Both the position numbers and the translations under genes were made by a program. From the NCBI RefSeq assembly GCF_003590795.1, contig NZ_QYUL01000001.1, forward strand, positions 885,001-949,000: a stretch of 64,000 nt of DNA, read 5' to 3'. The DNA comes from Azospirillum cavernae (GTDB lineage Bacteria > Pseudomonadota > Alphaproteobacteria > Azospirillales > Azospirillaceae). Position 1 is the first letter of the stretch; every line of letters starts with the position of its first letter. The notes beneath the pieces are model-generated. The model was not told the origin of the DNA and did not search any database. It worked only from the letters and a program-made list of their open reading frames with translations. Shown here piece by piece: positions 9,321 through 18,919 of this stretch.

Positions 9321-10118
9321 TTACGCGTCGTCGTCGTTTTCAGCGGCGGCGCGATTCTTTTCCATACGGCGCCCGATGAGAATCGAAATTTCATAGAGCG
9401 CCAGCAGGGGAATGGCCAAACTGACCTGGCTGATGATGTCCGGCGGCGTCAGAACGGCGGCGATGACGAAGGCGAAGACGATGGCGTAACGGCGCTTGGA
9501 CGCCAGCATCTCCGTCGTCACCAACCCGGCGCGGATCAGCAGCGTCAGCAAAACCGGCAATTGGAAGGCGATGCCGAAGGCGAAAATCAGCGACATGACC
9601 AGATGCAGATACTCGCCGACGCGCGCCTCGAACTCAATGGGCAAAGCCGGAGCGTCTCCGCCTGGATGGAACTCAAACCCGAGGAAGAAGCGCCACGCCA
9701 TCGGGAAGATAAGGTAATAGACCATCGACGCGCCCAGCAGGAACAGAACCGGCGTGGCGGCGAGGAAGGGTAGGAAGGCCCGACGCTCGTGCTTGTAGAG
9801 GCCCGGCGCGATGAACATCCAAATCTGGCTGGCGACGATGGGGAAGGAGATGAAGCAGCCGGCCCAAAAGGCCACCTTCACATAGGTGAAGAAGGCTTCG
9901 GTCAGGCCGGTGTAGATCATCCGGCGCCCCTGCCCGGCCAGGATGTCGGCCAAGGGCTGGACCAGGAAATTGTAAATCTTGTCCGACACCGCGTAGCACA
10001 GCAAAAACGCGATCAAAATCGCGGCAATCGCGTACATCAGCCGGTTGCGCAGCTCGATCAAATGATCGATCAGCGGCATCTTGCTTTCTTCAATCTCGTC
10101 CTGGGTGTCGCCGCTCAT
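9321..10118 (-). CDS. tatC: Sec-independent translocase subunit TatC
   Basis: This 265-residue inner-membrane protein has six predicted hydrophobic segments. It is the TatC core that recognises twin-arginine signal peptides. The N-terminal MPLIDHLIELRNRL motif (conserved E/L..R) and FFTYVKVAFWAGCFISFP are diagnostic. The frame is open further upstream into an Arg-rich stretch that is the shadow of tatB, so the ATG at 10118 (MSGDTQDE) is used. It starts 7 bases after the tatB stop. Gene order tatA-tatB-tatC on minus supports the call. Confidence 0.97.
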   Translation of the reverse strand: MSGDTQDEIEESKMPLIDHLIELRNRLMYAIAAILIAFLLCYAVSDKIYNFLVQPLADILAGQGRRMIYTGLTEAFFTYVKVAFWAGCFISFPIVASQIWMFIAPGLYKHERRAFLPFLAATPVLFLLGASMVYYLIFPMAWRFFLGFEFHPGGDAPALPIEFEARVGEYLHLVMSLIFAFGIAFQLPVLLTLLIRAGLVTTEMLASKRRYAIVFAFVIAAVLTPPDIISQVSLAIPLLALYEISILIGRRMEKNRAAAENDDDA

Positions 10119-10125
10119 GGCTGTG

Positions 10126-10578
10126 TCACGCCTGCTTGTCCGTCGAGTGGGAGATGACCGGCGCGACCGCCGTGGCGACGACCGGGGCCGGTTGCGGTTG
10201 CTCGTCCGTCGTCGGCGAGGCCGCCACGACCGACGGGGCGGCGACCGCCGGTTCCGGTTCGCTCTCCACCGGGCTGCCGACATGGCCGGTCAAGCCGACG
10301 TCGAACGCCTTGGAAACCTCGCCTTGCGGGTCGATGGTGTCTTCCATCATCTTCTTGATGTTCATGTCGCGGGTTTTCAGGGCTTCGTTGCGAAGCTCGT
10401 CCAACTCGGTCTCACGCATCATGTCGTCGATGTGGGTCTGGAACTCGCGCGCCACAACGCGCGCCTTCCGCACCCATTTTCCAAGGGCGTAGATCGCCTT
10501 TGGCAGATCCTTCGGGCCGATGACCACCAGGGCCACGACCGCGATCAGCATCAGTTCCGACCAGGCAATATCAAACAT
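10126..10578 (-). CDS. tatB: Sec-independent translocase protein TatB
   Basis: This 150-residue protein has one N-terminal membrane helix (about residues 2-21) followed by the GPKDLP hinge and an amphipathic helix, the standard TatB layout. It forms the signal-peptide receptor with TatC. The C-terminal 60 residues are Ala/Pro/Val-rich and low-complexity, as often in alphaproteobacteria. It lies between tatA and tatC. Confidence 0.96.
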   Translation of the reverse strand: MFDIAWSELMLIAVVALVVIGPKDLPKAIYALGKWVRKARVVAREFQTHIDDMMRETELDELRNEALKTRDMNIKKMMEDTIDPQGEVSKAFDVGLTGHVGSPVESEPEPAVAAPSVVAASPTTDEQPQPAPVVATAVAPVISHSTDKQA

Positions 10579-10632
10579 GGCATTCCGGAAATTGCGAAAC
10601 GGAAGGGTCGGGAGACGCCGAGGGCACCGCCC

Positions 10633-10869
10633 TTAGCCGCGCGCCGCTTCGTCCTTTTTGGCCGCGAGATCGGCGCTGTTGGCCGACTGGTTCGGAATGA
10701 CCTTGGCGGTCGCCGCAGGATCGGCCTCATCCTCGTCCTTCAGACCGGCCTTGAAGGACTTCACGCCCTTGGCCAGATCGCCCATCACCTTGGGCAGTTT
10801 TCCCGCGCCAAACAGCAGCAGCACGATGAGAAGAACGATGACCCAATGCCAGATGCTGGAAAAGCCCAT
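10633..10869 (-). CDS. tatA: Sec-independent translocase protein TatA
   Basis: This 78-residue protein has an N-terminal helix ([20 protein letters not shown]) with the FGxxKLP hinge, then an amphipathic helix [14 protein letters not shown] and an acidic tail. These are the TatA features needed for the polymeric pore. It is the first of the three tat genes, 54 bases before tatB and 130 bases after scpB. Confidence 0.97.
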   Translation of the reverse strand: MGFSSIWHWVIVLLIVLLLFGAGKLPKVMGDLAKGVKSFKAGLKDEDEADPAATAKVIPNQSANSADLAAKKDEAARG

Positions 10870-10999
10870 GACGCGTGCATCCCAAATGAAAGCCCCTGAG
10901 ACGGGACGGCACTATGGCAGAAAGGGGGTGGGGTCGCAACGCCCGCCCCGCCCGGCTTAACCTTTGTTCACAAAGCGTTCATCGAACCGTTGAGCGCGC

Positions 11000-11617
11000 T
11001 CAATCCTCGTCCGAATCCGCCGGGGAAACCAGCGCGTCTTCGCCTGTTCCGCCCAATCCCAACAGCACAGGGCGGGAATCGAGCAGACCGGCGGCGCGCA
11101 GATCCTCGACGCTCGGCAGATCGCGCAGGCTTTCCAGGCCGAAATGATCGAGGAAATGGTCCGTGGTGATCCAGGTCAACGGACGGCCCGGCGTCTCCCG
11201 GCGGCGGCCCGGACGGATCCAGCCATGCTCCATCAGGATGTCCAGCGTCCCCTTGCTCGTCACCACGCCCCGGATCGCCTCGATCTCGGCGCGCGTCACC
11301 GGCTGGTGATAGGCGATGATCGCCAGCGTTTCGATGGCGGCGCGGGAGAGTTTTTTGGAAACCTCCTCCTCCTGCCGCAGGATCGGGGCCAGATCGGCGG
11401 CGGTGCGAAAGGCCCATCCGGCCCCGGTGCGCACCAAATTGATCCCGCGAGGCGCGTAATGCGCGCGCAGGGAGTCCAGCAGCGCGCCGACCTCCGGGCC
11501 GATCCGCGTCGCCAATGTTTCTTCATCCAGCGGATCGGCGGAGGCGAACAGCAGCGCTTCGAGCAGCCGCAGCTTGCCCATGCGGGCCTCTTCCGCGTTG
11601 GTGACTTCTTTAATCAT
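11000..11617 (-). CDS. scpB: Segregation and condensation protein B
   Basis: This is a 205-residue winged-helix kleisin partner of the SMC-ScpA condensin complex used in chromosome segregation. Diagnostic parts are LRLLEALLFASADPLDEETLA at the N-terminus and the AIETLAIIAYHQPVTRAEIE and GWIRPGRRRETPGRPLTW motifs. It follows scpA with a 15-base gap. The start is the ATG at 11617; a second ATG 12 codons in is possible. Confidence 0.96.
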   Translation of the reverse strand: MIKEVTNAEEARMGKLRLLEALLFASADPLDEETLATRIGPEVGALLDSLRAHYAPRGINLVRTGAGWAFRTAADLAPILRQEEEVSKKLSRAAIETLAIIAYHQPVTRAEIEAIRGVVTSKGTLDILMEHGWIRPGRRRETPGRPLTWITTDHFLDHFGLESLRDLPSVEDLRAAGLLDSRPVLLGLGGTGEDALVSPADSDED

Positions 11618-11632
11618 CCCATGCCTGTGTCG

Positions 11633-12415
11633 TCAGTCGTCGCCATCGCGTGTGGCGCGGCGGAGGTAAAGAGGGGCGAAGGCGCCATCCTGGCGCAACT
11701 CAAGCTGTCCGGCTTTCGCCAATTCCAGCGTCGCCGCGAAATGCGCCGCCATTGAGGAGCGGGTCAGCAGCGGCCCCCCCGCCTCACCGGGAAGGAAGCT
11801 GGCCAACGTCGCCCAATCGGGCATGTGACCGAGAAGATCGGACAGGCGGCGGACGGCGTCCTCCAGCGAATAGAGACGAACCGGCGTGATGCGCAAAACC
11901 CCGCCATCCTGGCGCTTGCGGTGATCGCCATAGGCGCGCAGCAAATCGTAAAGCGTGACCTCGTAGACCGACTTGCGCCGGATGTCGATGTCCTCCGGCG
12001 CGCCACGGGAAAAGACGTCCTGGCCCAGACGCGGGCGGGCGAACAGGGCTTGCGCCGCGCCCTTCATCGCTTCCAACCGCTGGAGTTGGAAGGCGAGCGC
12101 GGCGGCCATGTCCTCGCCGGATGGTTCGTCATCCTCCTGTGCTGGAATCAGCAGGCGCGATTTCAGATAGGCCAGCCACGCCGCCATCACCAGATAGTCG
12201 GCGGCCAGTTCCAGCCGAACCTTGCGCGCCTCGGCGACGAAGGCGAGATACTGGTCGGCCAGTTGCAGGATGGAGATGCGGGTCAGATCGACTTTTTGCT
12301 CACGTCCCAGAATCAGCAGCAGGTCGAGCGGCCCCTCGAACCCGTTGAGCACCAACATCAATTGGTCGGGCGCCGCGACCGGCTCCGACCGGCTTCCGAA
12401 CAAATCCTCCGTCAT
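11633..12415 (-). CDS. scpA: Segregation and condensation protein A
   Basis: This is the 260-residue kleisin subunit that bridges SMC heads and binds ScpB. The N-terminal GFEGPLDLLLILGREQKVDL is the family hallmark. A middle ADYLVMAAWLAYLKSRLLIP helix and a C-terminal winged-helix part complete it. The gene starts 9 bases after the M50 protease gene and continues into scpB, as in most alphaproteobacteria. Confidence 0.96.
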   Translation of the reverse strand: MTEDLFGSRSEPVAAPDQLMLVLNGFEGPLDLLLILGREQKVDLTRISILQLADQYLAFVAEARKVRLELAADYLVMAAWLAYLKSRLLIPAQEDDEPSGEDMAAALAFQLQRLEAMKGAAQALFARPRLGQDVFSRGAPEDIDIRRKSVYEVTLYDLLRAYGDHRKRQDGGVLRITPVRLYSLEDAVRRLSDLLGHMPDWATLASFLPGEAGGPLLTRSSMAAHFAATLELAKAGQLELRQDGAFAPLYLRRATRDGDD

Positions 12416-12424
12416 GGCCCTGCC

Positions 12425-13102
12425 CTAGCCGTTTCCGGTCAGGATCTGAATCAGGTCGATCACCGCGTCAACCGGCGGCCCCATCAGCCACGTCATGATG
12501 TTCAAATCGACGCCGATCTGCCGCCCCAGCATCGGCAGCAGGAAAAAGGCGGCCAGCAGGATCGGCATGCCGAATCGCTCCAGCCGCGCCAATGGAAAGG
12601 CCAGAACATCGGGCAGAATCCCGACGGCGACACGCCCGCCGTCCAGCGGCGGCAAAGGGATGAGATTGAAGACCATCAGGATCACGTTGACGAGGATCGA
12701 CACCTCCGCCGCCGCCCGCAACCATTGCTCAACCATTCCATGCTGCGGGTTGACCAGCCCCCACAGGATGGCGGACAACAGCGCCAGCACGAAGTTGGTG
12801 CCCGGTCCGGCCAAGGCCACCCACACCATGTCACGGCGCGGATGGTTGAGCCGCCCGAAATTCACCGGCACCGGCTTGGCCCAACCAAAGACGAATCCTG
12901 TTGTGAAATACATCAACGCGGGCAGCAGCACCGTGCCGAACGGGTCGATGTGGCGCAGCGGGTTGAAGGTGACGCGCCCAAGCTGATAGGCGGTGTCGTC
13001 ACCCAGCCGCCACGCGACAAAGCCATGCGCTGCCTCGTGCAGCGTGATCGCCAGGATGGCCGGAAGGGCCACCGCCGTCACGCGGAAGATCCACTCCTCC
13101 AT
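12425..13102 (-). CDS. Site-2-protease-type M50 metallopeptidase
   Basis: This 225-residue integral membrane zinc protease has HEAAH (HExxH) near residue 23-27 inside the first hydrophobic segment. A second metal-binding motif, NLIPLPPLDGGRV, lies near residue 140-152 and supplies the Asp ligand. There is no PDZ domain, so it belongs to the short soluble-loop group rather than RseP. Such proteases cleave membrane-bound substrates; the target here is unknown. The ATG follows an AGGAGAG. It sits between nagZ and scpA, a common placement in alphaproteobacteria. Confidence 0.9.
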   Translation of the reverse strand: MEEWIFRVTAVALPAILAITLHEAAHGFVAWRLGDDTAYQLGRVTFNPLRHIDPFGTVLLPALMYFTTGFVFGWAKPVPVNFGRLNHPRRDMVWVALAGPGTNFVLALLSAILWGLVNPQHGMVEQWLRAAAEVSILVNVILMVFNLIPLPPLDGGRVAVGILPDVLAFPLARLERFGMPILLAAFFLLPMLGRQIGVDLNIMTWLMGPPVDAVIDLIQILTGNG

Positions 13103-13146
13103 CGCCCGCTCTCCTGTCTTTAAACGTGTTTCTAAGAAAAATTATG

Positions 13147-14241
13147 TTAGGCGTTGATTGGTTGGAGCAATTCGGCAAGGCGCTCTGTCAACGCCGTCAC
13201 GTCGGCGGGTTTGGGCGCGCCGCGCATCGCTTGCGCCCGCGCCCAGCGTTGGGCCGCCGCGTAGCTCATCGGCGGAACCACCTCGGCGACCGCTTGCATC
13301 TCGTCCAGGACACCGTTGCAGTGAAGCACGATGTCGTTGCCCGCCGCCATCACGGCTTTGGCGCGCGTCCGCACGTCGCCCGCCAAGGCGTTCATGGACA
13401 GATCATCGGCGAACAGCAAACCGTCGAAGCCAATGGCCGGACCGCGCACCACATCGCGCATGACGATGGCCGAGGTGCTGGCCGGGGATGTCGGGTCGAT
13501 GGCCTTCAACACGACGTGGGCCACCATCGCCAGCGGCAAATCGGCCAAAGCGCGGAACGGCGCGAAATCGGTGGCTTCCAACGCGGCGCGCGGCGCGTCC
13601 ACCACCGGCAATTCGGCGTGGCTGTCGGCGAAGGCGCGGCCATGGCCGGGAATGTGCTTGATGACCGGCAGAACGCCGCCCGCCATCAGGCCGTCGGCGG
13701 TCGCCCGCGCCAGATCCGCCACCAGTTCGGGATCGCGGCCAAAGGCGCGGTCGCCGATGATGTCATGCGCGCCATCAACCGGCACGTCGCACACGGGCGC
13801 GCAATCCACCGTCACGCCGACCTCGGTCAGCATGTGGGCGAGCAGGCGTCCGTTGATCCAAGCCGCCTCGCGCCCGGCGGCGCGGTCGCGCAGAGCCAAG
13901 GCGCCAATCACCCCCATCGGCGGGTGAGCGGGCCAGTGCGGCGGGCGCATGCGCGCGACGCGGCCACCCTCTTGGTCGATCAACACCGGCGCGTCGGGGC
14001 GTCCGACGCTGGCGCGCAAGTCACGAACCAGGGCCGCCACCTGCGCGGGCGTGTCGCAATTCCGGCGGAACAGGATGAAGCCAAGCGGATCGGCGCTGGC
14101 GAAAAAGGCAGCCTCGGCGGGATCAAGGGCCGTGCCCGCGCAGCCGAACACGACGGCGCGCGGGCGGTTGGTCTTGACGGGAGACGTCGTCGCCGAGGAG
14201 GGCGTGACGGGCTTAAGGACGGACAACCACACACCCCACAT
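13147..14241 (-). CDS. nagZ: Beta-N-acetylhexosaminidase NagZ
   Basis: This glycoside hydrolase family 3 enzyme of peptidoglycan recycling removes GlcNAc from 1,6-anhydro muropeptides in the cytoplasm. Recognisable are FGCAGTALDPAEAAFF at the start, DPLGFILFRRN, LIDQEGGRVARM, and the catalytic loop KHIPGHGRAFADSHAELP. The start is uncertain. The conserved region begins near base 14160, and no standard start codon stands just before it apart from an internal GTG. The nearest upstream in-frame starts (ATG 14241, GTG 14232, TTG 14226) overlap the end of the SPOR gene and lack a clear ribosome site, suggesting translational coupling. ATG 14241 would give 364 residues. Confidence 0.9.
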   Translation of the reverse strand: MWGVWLSVLKPVTPSSATTSPVKTNRPRAVVFGCAGTALDPAEAAFFASADPLGFILFRRNCDTPAQVAALVRDLRASVGRPDAPVLIDQEGGRVARMRPPHWPAHPPMGVIGALALRDRAAGREAAWINGRLLAHMLTEVGVTVDCAPVCDVPVDGAHDIIGDRAFGRDPELVADLARATADGLMAGGVLPVIKHIPGHGRAFADSHAELPVVDAPRAALEATDFAPFRALADLPLAMVAHVVLKAIDPTSPASTSAIVMRDVVRGPAIGFDGLLFADDLSMNALAGDVRTRAKAVMAAGNDIVLHCNGVLDEMQAVAEVVPPMSYAAAQRWARAQAMRGAPKPADVTALTERLAELLQPINA

Positions 14242-15417
14242 TTTGGGCGCGCAACTGGGCGCAAATGGATTTGGCCCGCGTCTCGTCGGCGCCATTGCCT
14301 TGGACGCGGTAGAATATGCCCTTTCCCGCCAGATCAACCTTGGCGACCTGGAGGGACAGGCCGCCCAGCGCGTCCGGATGACGGCTGGCGATGCGTTTCC
14401 ACTCCGCCGCCGCTTCGGTCTCGCTGCGCACGGAGGCGAGCTGGATTCGCCAGTTCCCCGAACCGCCGGTGATGGCGGGCGCGGGTTTGGCGGGTTGCGC
14501 GGGGGCGGAGCGGGAGCGGCGGAGACTTGCTGGGGCGCAGGGGGCGAGGCCGCCGGTTTGGCCGCGTTCTGCGCTGGAGTCTGGGTCGCAGCGCTCGGCG
14601 GCGGCGCGACCGGCGCGGCGGTGATCGACGCGCGCGGGGCGGCGACTGGCGGCGGCGGCGCAATCGGCGTAGGTGCGGGCTTGACCGTCACCGGCGCGGG
14701 CGTAGGAGCCGGAAGCGCCGCCGTTGCGGTCGGTTTGGCCAGTGGGGCGACGGTCACGGTCGCGGTCGGCGCGGGCTTGACCGCTGCGGTTTGCGACGCC
14801 GGAGCGGCGGGTGGTTTGGTCGGATTTTGCGGCGCGACCGTTGGCTTGGCCGTCGGCGGCGTCGCGCTTGGCTTCGTCGCCGACGTTGGCGCGGGCGCTT
14901 GCGGGACAGCGGCGACCGTCGGCTCCAGAGAATCCCGTGGCACCGTCGCGGTCGCTCCGGGTGGCGGGGGCGGCAACTGGCCGATCACCGGCGCGGCGAG
15001 CATCGGCGGCAGCGACGGCATTTGCGGCGTCACCACCGGACGGGGCAAGGCCACCTCGGGCGGCGGCAGCAGCCGTTCGACGTTCGGGTGGTTGCCGCCG
15101 CGCTCGTGCAACCGCTCATAGACCAGCTTGTCCTGGTGCGGCACGTCCATGCCGCCCGGCTGCTCGGGCCGCGACTTGGTGGGCGACGGATCGGCGGTCA
15201 GGAGCGGCGGACCATCCCCCGACATCCGATCGCCGCCACGATAGCTGACCAGAATGGTGCCGGCGAAAGCGACGATCCCGACCACGGCAAAGCCCAGCCC
15301 CAAAAGGCCGCGCTTGCCCTGCCCCGATCCGCCCCCGCCCCCCGATGATGGCGGCGGCGCGCCATAGGGGGACGAGGCGTAGGATCCGTCGCCCACTCCG
15401 TTACCCGTCTGATTCAT
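14213..15417 (-). pseudogene. SPOR-domain cell-division protein, frameshifted in this sequence
   Basis: The N-terminal frame (from ATG 15417) encodes a Gly/Ser-rich head, one membrane helix (LLGLGFAVVGIVAFAGTILV) and a long Pro/Ala-rich periplasmic linker, the layout of FtsN-like SPOR proteins. The SPOR domain itself (GNWRIQLASVRSETEAAAEW ... ending VGCVVVRP) lies in a different frame and stops at 14213. Joining the two needs one extra base, most simply in the run of five C (minus strand) near 14510. Without it, the first frame reads on into nagZ as one false 756-codon fusion. This may be a sequencing error or a real mutation. The gene overlaps the argS stop by 4 bases. Confidence 0.8.
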
Positions 15418-17174
15418 GAACGCAGTTCCTCCGCCGGTTCCACGCCCATCACCTTCAGGCCCGAGGCGATCACGGTGGAGACCGCCGAGATGAGAGCCAG
15501 ACGAGCGACCGTCACCTCCTCATCCCCCTCGATCAGGAAGCGCAACGACGTGTCGTCGCGGCCCCGGTTCCACAGGGCGTGGAAGTCGCTGGCCAGATCG
15601 TAAAGGTAGAAGGCGACGCGGTGCGGCTCATGCGCGTCCGCCGCCGATTCCACCAGACGCGGCCAGGTCGCCATCCGCTTGGCGAGCGCCATTTCCTCCT
15701 CGGCGTCGAGCCGGTTGAGGTTGGCGGCGGCGGCGAGCGCCGCCGGAGTTTGATCGACGTGCGGCAGCGCCGTCGCCGCGTGGCGCAGGACCGAGCGGCA
15801 GCGGGCGTGCGCGTACTGCACGTAAAACACCGGGTTGTCCTTCGACTGCTCCGTCACCTTGGCGAAGTCGAAATCCAGCGTCTGGTCGTTGCGGCGGGTC
15901 AGCATGATGAAGCGGACGACGTCCTTGCCGACCTGCTCGATCACGTCGCGCAGCGTCACGAAGGTGCCCGCCCGCTTGGACATCTTCACCGGCTGGCCGT
16001 TCTGCATCAGGTGGACCAACTGGCACAGCTTGACGTCCAGCGACGCCTTGCCCTCGGTCACGGCGGTGGTGGCCGACTGCATGCGCTTGACGTAACCGCC
16101 ATGGTCGGCGCCCCAGACGTCGATCAGGTTGGCGAAGCCTCGGCGATATTTATCAAAGTGATAGGCGATGTCGTTCGAGAAGTAGGTGAAGGAGCCGTCC
16201 GACTTTTTCAGCGGGCGATCCACGTCGTCGCCAAAGTCAGTGGACTTGAACAGGGTCTGCGGGCGCGGCTCCCAATCATCGGGCTTCTTGCCCTTCGGCG
16301 GCTCCAGCACGCCGGTGTAGATCAGGCCGCGCTCTTCCAGCGTGGTTAACGCCGTGTCCACCGCCCCGGCGTTAACCAGCGCGCGTTCGCTGCTGTACAC
16401 GTCCATGGTGACGCCGAGAACGCCCAGATCCTCCTTGATCCATTCCAGGATCATGGCGATGGCGAAATCGCGGCAGGCGGGGAGCCATTCGGACTCGTCC
16501 TTGCTCTTCCAGGCCGCGCCGTCGCGCTTGGCCAGAGCCTCGCCCACCTCTTTGAGATATTCGCCGGGGTAAAGACCGGCGGGAATCTCGCCAATGTCGT
16601 CGCCCAACGCCTCGCAATAGCGCAGATAGGTGGAGCGCCCCAGCACATCAACCTGAGCGCCCGCGTCGTTGATGTAATATTCGCGGCTGACCGCGTAACC
16701 GGCCTTTTCCAGCAACGCCGCCAGGGCGTCGCCGAACACCGCGCCGCGTCCATGCGCCGCGTGCAACGGGCCGGTGGGGTTCGCCGAAACATACTCGACG
16801 TTCACCGGCTCGCCCTTGCCCATCGCGCTGTCGCCATAGGCGACGCCAGCGGTCAGCACGTCGCGGACGCGGTCGCGCCAGACCTCCGCCGTCAGGCGCA
16901 GATTGACGAAGCCCGGCCCGGCGATTTCGACCGAGGCCACATCGGGCCGCGTCTTCAGCTTGGCCACCAGCAATTCGGCGAGCGCGCGCGGGGCCATCTT
17001 GGCGGGTTTCGCCAGGATCATCGCCGCGTTGGTCGACAGGTCGCCATGGGCCGCTTCGCGCGGCGGCTCGACCGTCAGACGGCTGCTGTCCAACCCCGCC
17101 GGGATCGAACCCTCGGCGGCCAGTTCTTCCAGCAGTTTGCGAATATCGGTCTCGAAAGCCTTGAAAATATTCAT
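15414..17174 (-). CDS. argS: Arginyl-tRNA synthetase
   Basis: This 586-residue class I synthetase charges tRNA-Arg. The N-terminal additional domain is followed by the HIGH-type signature in [30 protein letters not shown], the KMSKRAGTF (KMSKS-type) motif, and a C-terminal anticodon-binding helix bundle. Length is typical. The ATG at 17174 (MNIFKAFE) is used; an upstream in-frame extension overlaps dgt. It begins 4 bases after dgt stops, and its TGA overlaps the ATG of the SPOR gene, consistent with one operon. Confidence 0.98.
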   Translation of the reverse strand: MNIFKAFETDIRKLLEELAAEGSIPAGLDSSRLTVEPPREAAHGDLSTNAAMILAKPAKMAPRALAELLVAKLKTRPDVASVEIAGPGFVNLRLTAEVWRDRVRDVLTAGVAYGDSAMGKGEPVNVEYVSANPTGPLHAAHGRGAVFGDALAALLEKAGYAVSREYYINDAGAQVDVLGRSTYLRYCEALGDDIGEIPAGLYPGEYLKEVGEALAKRDGAAWKSKDESEWLPACRDFAIAMILEWIKEDLGVLGVTMDVYSSERALVNAGAVDTALTTLEERGLIYTGVLEPPKGKKPDDWEPRPQTLFKSTDFGDDVDRPLKKSDGSFTYFSNDIAYHFDKYRRGFANLIDVWGADHGGYVKRMQSATTAVTEGKASLDVKLCQLVHLMQNGQPVKMSKRAGTFVTLRDVIEQVGKDVVRFIMLTRRNDQTLDFDFAKVTEQSKDNPVFYVQYAHARCRSVLRHAATALPHVDQTPAALAAAANLNRLDAEEEMALAKRMATWPRLVESAADAHEPHRVAFYLYDLASDFHALWNRGRDDTSLRFLIEGDEEVTVARLALISAVSTVIASGLKVMGVEPAEELRS

Positions 17175-17178
17175 CGTC

Positions 17179-18378
17179 TTAGGTCTTGGCATCCATGTCG
17201 AAAAGACGGCCGTACTCGGCCAGCGCAAAGCGGTCGGTCATGCCCGCGATGTAATCGGCGACGTGGCGCGCCCGCACCACCGCGTCAGCGTCGCCGCCCT
17301 GCGTGGTGATGTCGCGCTGCCATTCGGTCGGCAAGGTGTTGGGTTCGGCCATGAACAGCTCGAACAGGGCGCGCACCACGCGCTTGCACTTGCTCATCTC
17401 CCGGTTCACCCGGAAATGGCGGTACATGCGCTGGCGCAGGAAGGCGCGGACGGGGCCGTGCGCCTCCCACATTGCCGGAGAAAAGCTGACCATCGGCAGG
17501 GGCAGCCCGCGCAACTCCACGGCGCTGCCCGGCTTGTGTTCGGCCAGACGGCGGCGGGTTTCCGCCAGCAGGTCGCTGACCATCACGTTTATCATCCGCC
17601 GCACCGTCTCGTGGATCAGACGCGAGCGTTCCAGATCGGGGTATTTTTCCAGAACCTGACGGATCACCGGCCCAACCAGCGGCAATTCCGCCACCTCCTC
17701 CACCATGAACAGACCGGCGCGCAGGCCGTCGTCGATGTCATGGTTGTTGTAAGCGATGTCGTCGGCCAGGGCGGCGACCTGCGCCTCCGCCCCCGGATTG
17801 GTGTGAAGCTCCAGATCCCAGACGTCGCGGAAGGCGGCGATGGTCGTCGGCAGGGCCGCGCCCGTTTTGGTCGGCAGCAGCGGCCCGTTGTGCTTGACCA
17901 CCCCCTCCAGCGTTTCCCAGGTCAGATTCAGCCCGTCAAACTCGGCGTAGCGGCGCTCCAACCGGGTCAGGATGCGCAAGGTCTGATCGTTGTGGGCGAA
18001 GCCGCCATAGGGGGCCATGCAGGCGTTCAGCGCCTCCTCGCCCGCGTGGCCGAAGGGCGTGTGGCCAAGATCATGGGCCAGCGCCACCGCCTCGGCCAAA
18101 TCCTCGTTCAGACCCAGCGTGCGGCTGATGGAGCGGGCGATTTGCGCGACCTCCAGGCTGTGGGTCAGCCGGGTGCGGTAATAATCGCCCTCGTGATAGA
18201 CGAAGACCTGCGTCTTGTATTTCAGCTTGCGGAAGCCGCCGGAATGCACAATGCGGTCGCGGTCGCGCTGGAAGCACGAGCGCGTCGGGCTTTCCGGCTC
18301 CGCCACCAGACGCCCGCGCGTGTCCGCCGGGTCGCAAGCGTAGGGAGCCAGCCGTTCCTGGGTGAAATCCGCCTTCAT
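17179..18378 (-). CDS. dgt: Deoxyguanosinetriphosphate triphosphohydrolase-like protein
   Basis: This 399-residue HD-domain dNTPase releases triphosphate from dNTPs, probably controlling dNTP pools. The HD motifs are [15 protein letters not shown] (first His) and [19 protein letters not shown] (His-Asp), with [16 protein letters not shown] further on. The N-terminal [20 protein letters not shown] is characteristic of the Dgt family. The ATG at 18378 ([14 protein letters not shown]) is used although the frame is open upstream across the divergent promoter region. It is the first gene of the minus-strand cluster and is divergent from erpA. Confidence 0.95.
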   Translation of the reverse strand: MKADFTQERLAPYACDPADTRGRLVAEPESPTRSCFQRDRDRIVHSGGFRKLKYKTQVFVYHEGDYYRTRLTHSLEVAQIARSISRTLGLNEDLAEAVALAHDLGHTPFGHAGEEALNACMAPYGGFAHNDQTLRILTRLERRYAEFDGLNLTWETLEGVVKHNGPLLPTKTGAALPTTIAAFRDVWDLELHTNPGAEAQVAALADDIAYNNHDIDDGLRAGLFMVEEVAELPLVGPVIRQVLEKYPDLERSRLIHETVRRMINVMVSDLLAETRRRLAEHKPGSAVELRGLPLPMVSFSPAMWEAHGPVRAFLRQRMYRHFRVNREMSKCKRVVRALFELFMAEPNTLPTEWQRDITTQGGDADAVVRARHVADYIAGMTDRFALAEYGRLFDMDAKT

Positions 18379-18514
18379 GGGGCGGACACTACCCATGGGG
18401 AACCGCCCGCGCAACGGCGAAGGCGTGCTATGACATGGCGGAACTTTGACGCGGCGGCCTTTCCACCCTACATTCGTCTCAACAGCTTCCCGCACCGCAC
18501 CAGAGGCGACCGCC

Positions 18515-18904
18515 ATGCCCGACACCGCGATTCCCGCCGACCGCGCTTCGACCGAGGGAGCCACCGCCGCGACCGACCGCGTTCTGACCGTCAGCGAAAG
18601 CGCCGCCAAGCGCGTCGCCTTTCTGATCGCGCAGGAAGGCAACCCGGCGCTGATGCTGCGCCTGACCGTGTCGGGCGGCGGCTGCTCCGGCTTCCAATAC
18701 GGCTTCGGATTTGACGATTCCGTCAACGAGGATGATTTCGTGTTCGAGCGGGACGGAACCAAGGTCGTCACCGACGATTCCTCGCTCGACCTGCTGGCCG
18801 GGGCGACGTTGGATTACGTCGAGGATCTGATGGGCGCCGCCTTCCAGATCAAGAACCCGAACGCCACCGCCTCTTGCGGCTGCGGCAATTCCTTCGCCGC
18901 CTGA
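18515..18904 (+). CDS. erpA: A-type iron-sulfur carrier, ErpA-like
   Basis: This 129-residue scaffold/carrier delivers Fe-S clusters to apoproteins. The three cluster-binding cysteines are in GGGCSGFQYG and SCGCGNSF. The domain core LTVSESAAKRVAFLI and LDYVEDLMGAAFQIKNPNA fits ErpA/IscA. The ATG at 18515 is preceded by AGAGGCGA; the frame opens upstream to 18446 without a ribosome site. The first 25 residues are a variable Ala/Thr-rich lead. It is divergent from dgt and 15 bases before xthA. Confidence 0.92.
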   Translation: MPDTAIPADRASTEGATAATDRVLTVSESAAKRVAFLIAQEGNPALMLRLTVSGGGCSGFQYGFGFDDSVNEDDFVFERDGTKVVTDDSSLDLLAGATLDYVEDLMGAAFQIKNPNATASCGCGNSFAA

Positions 18905-18919
18905 AAACGGATCCGTTTC

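Noticed and set aside
13147-15417. A fused SPOR-NagZ protein of 756 codons
   Set aside because: The middle of the fused frame lacks the SPOR domain, which is clear in another frame; the fusion is a product of the frameshift.
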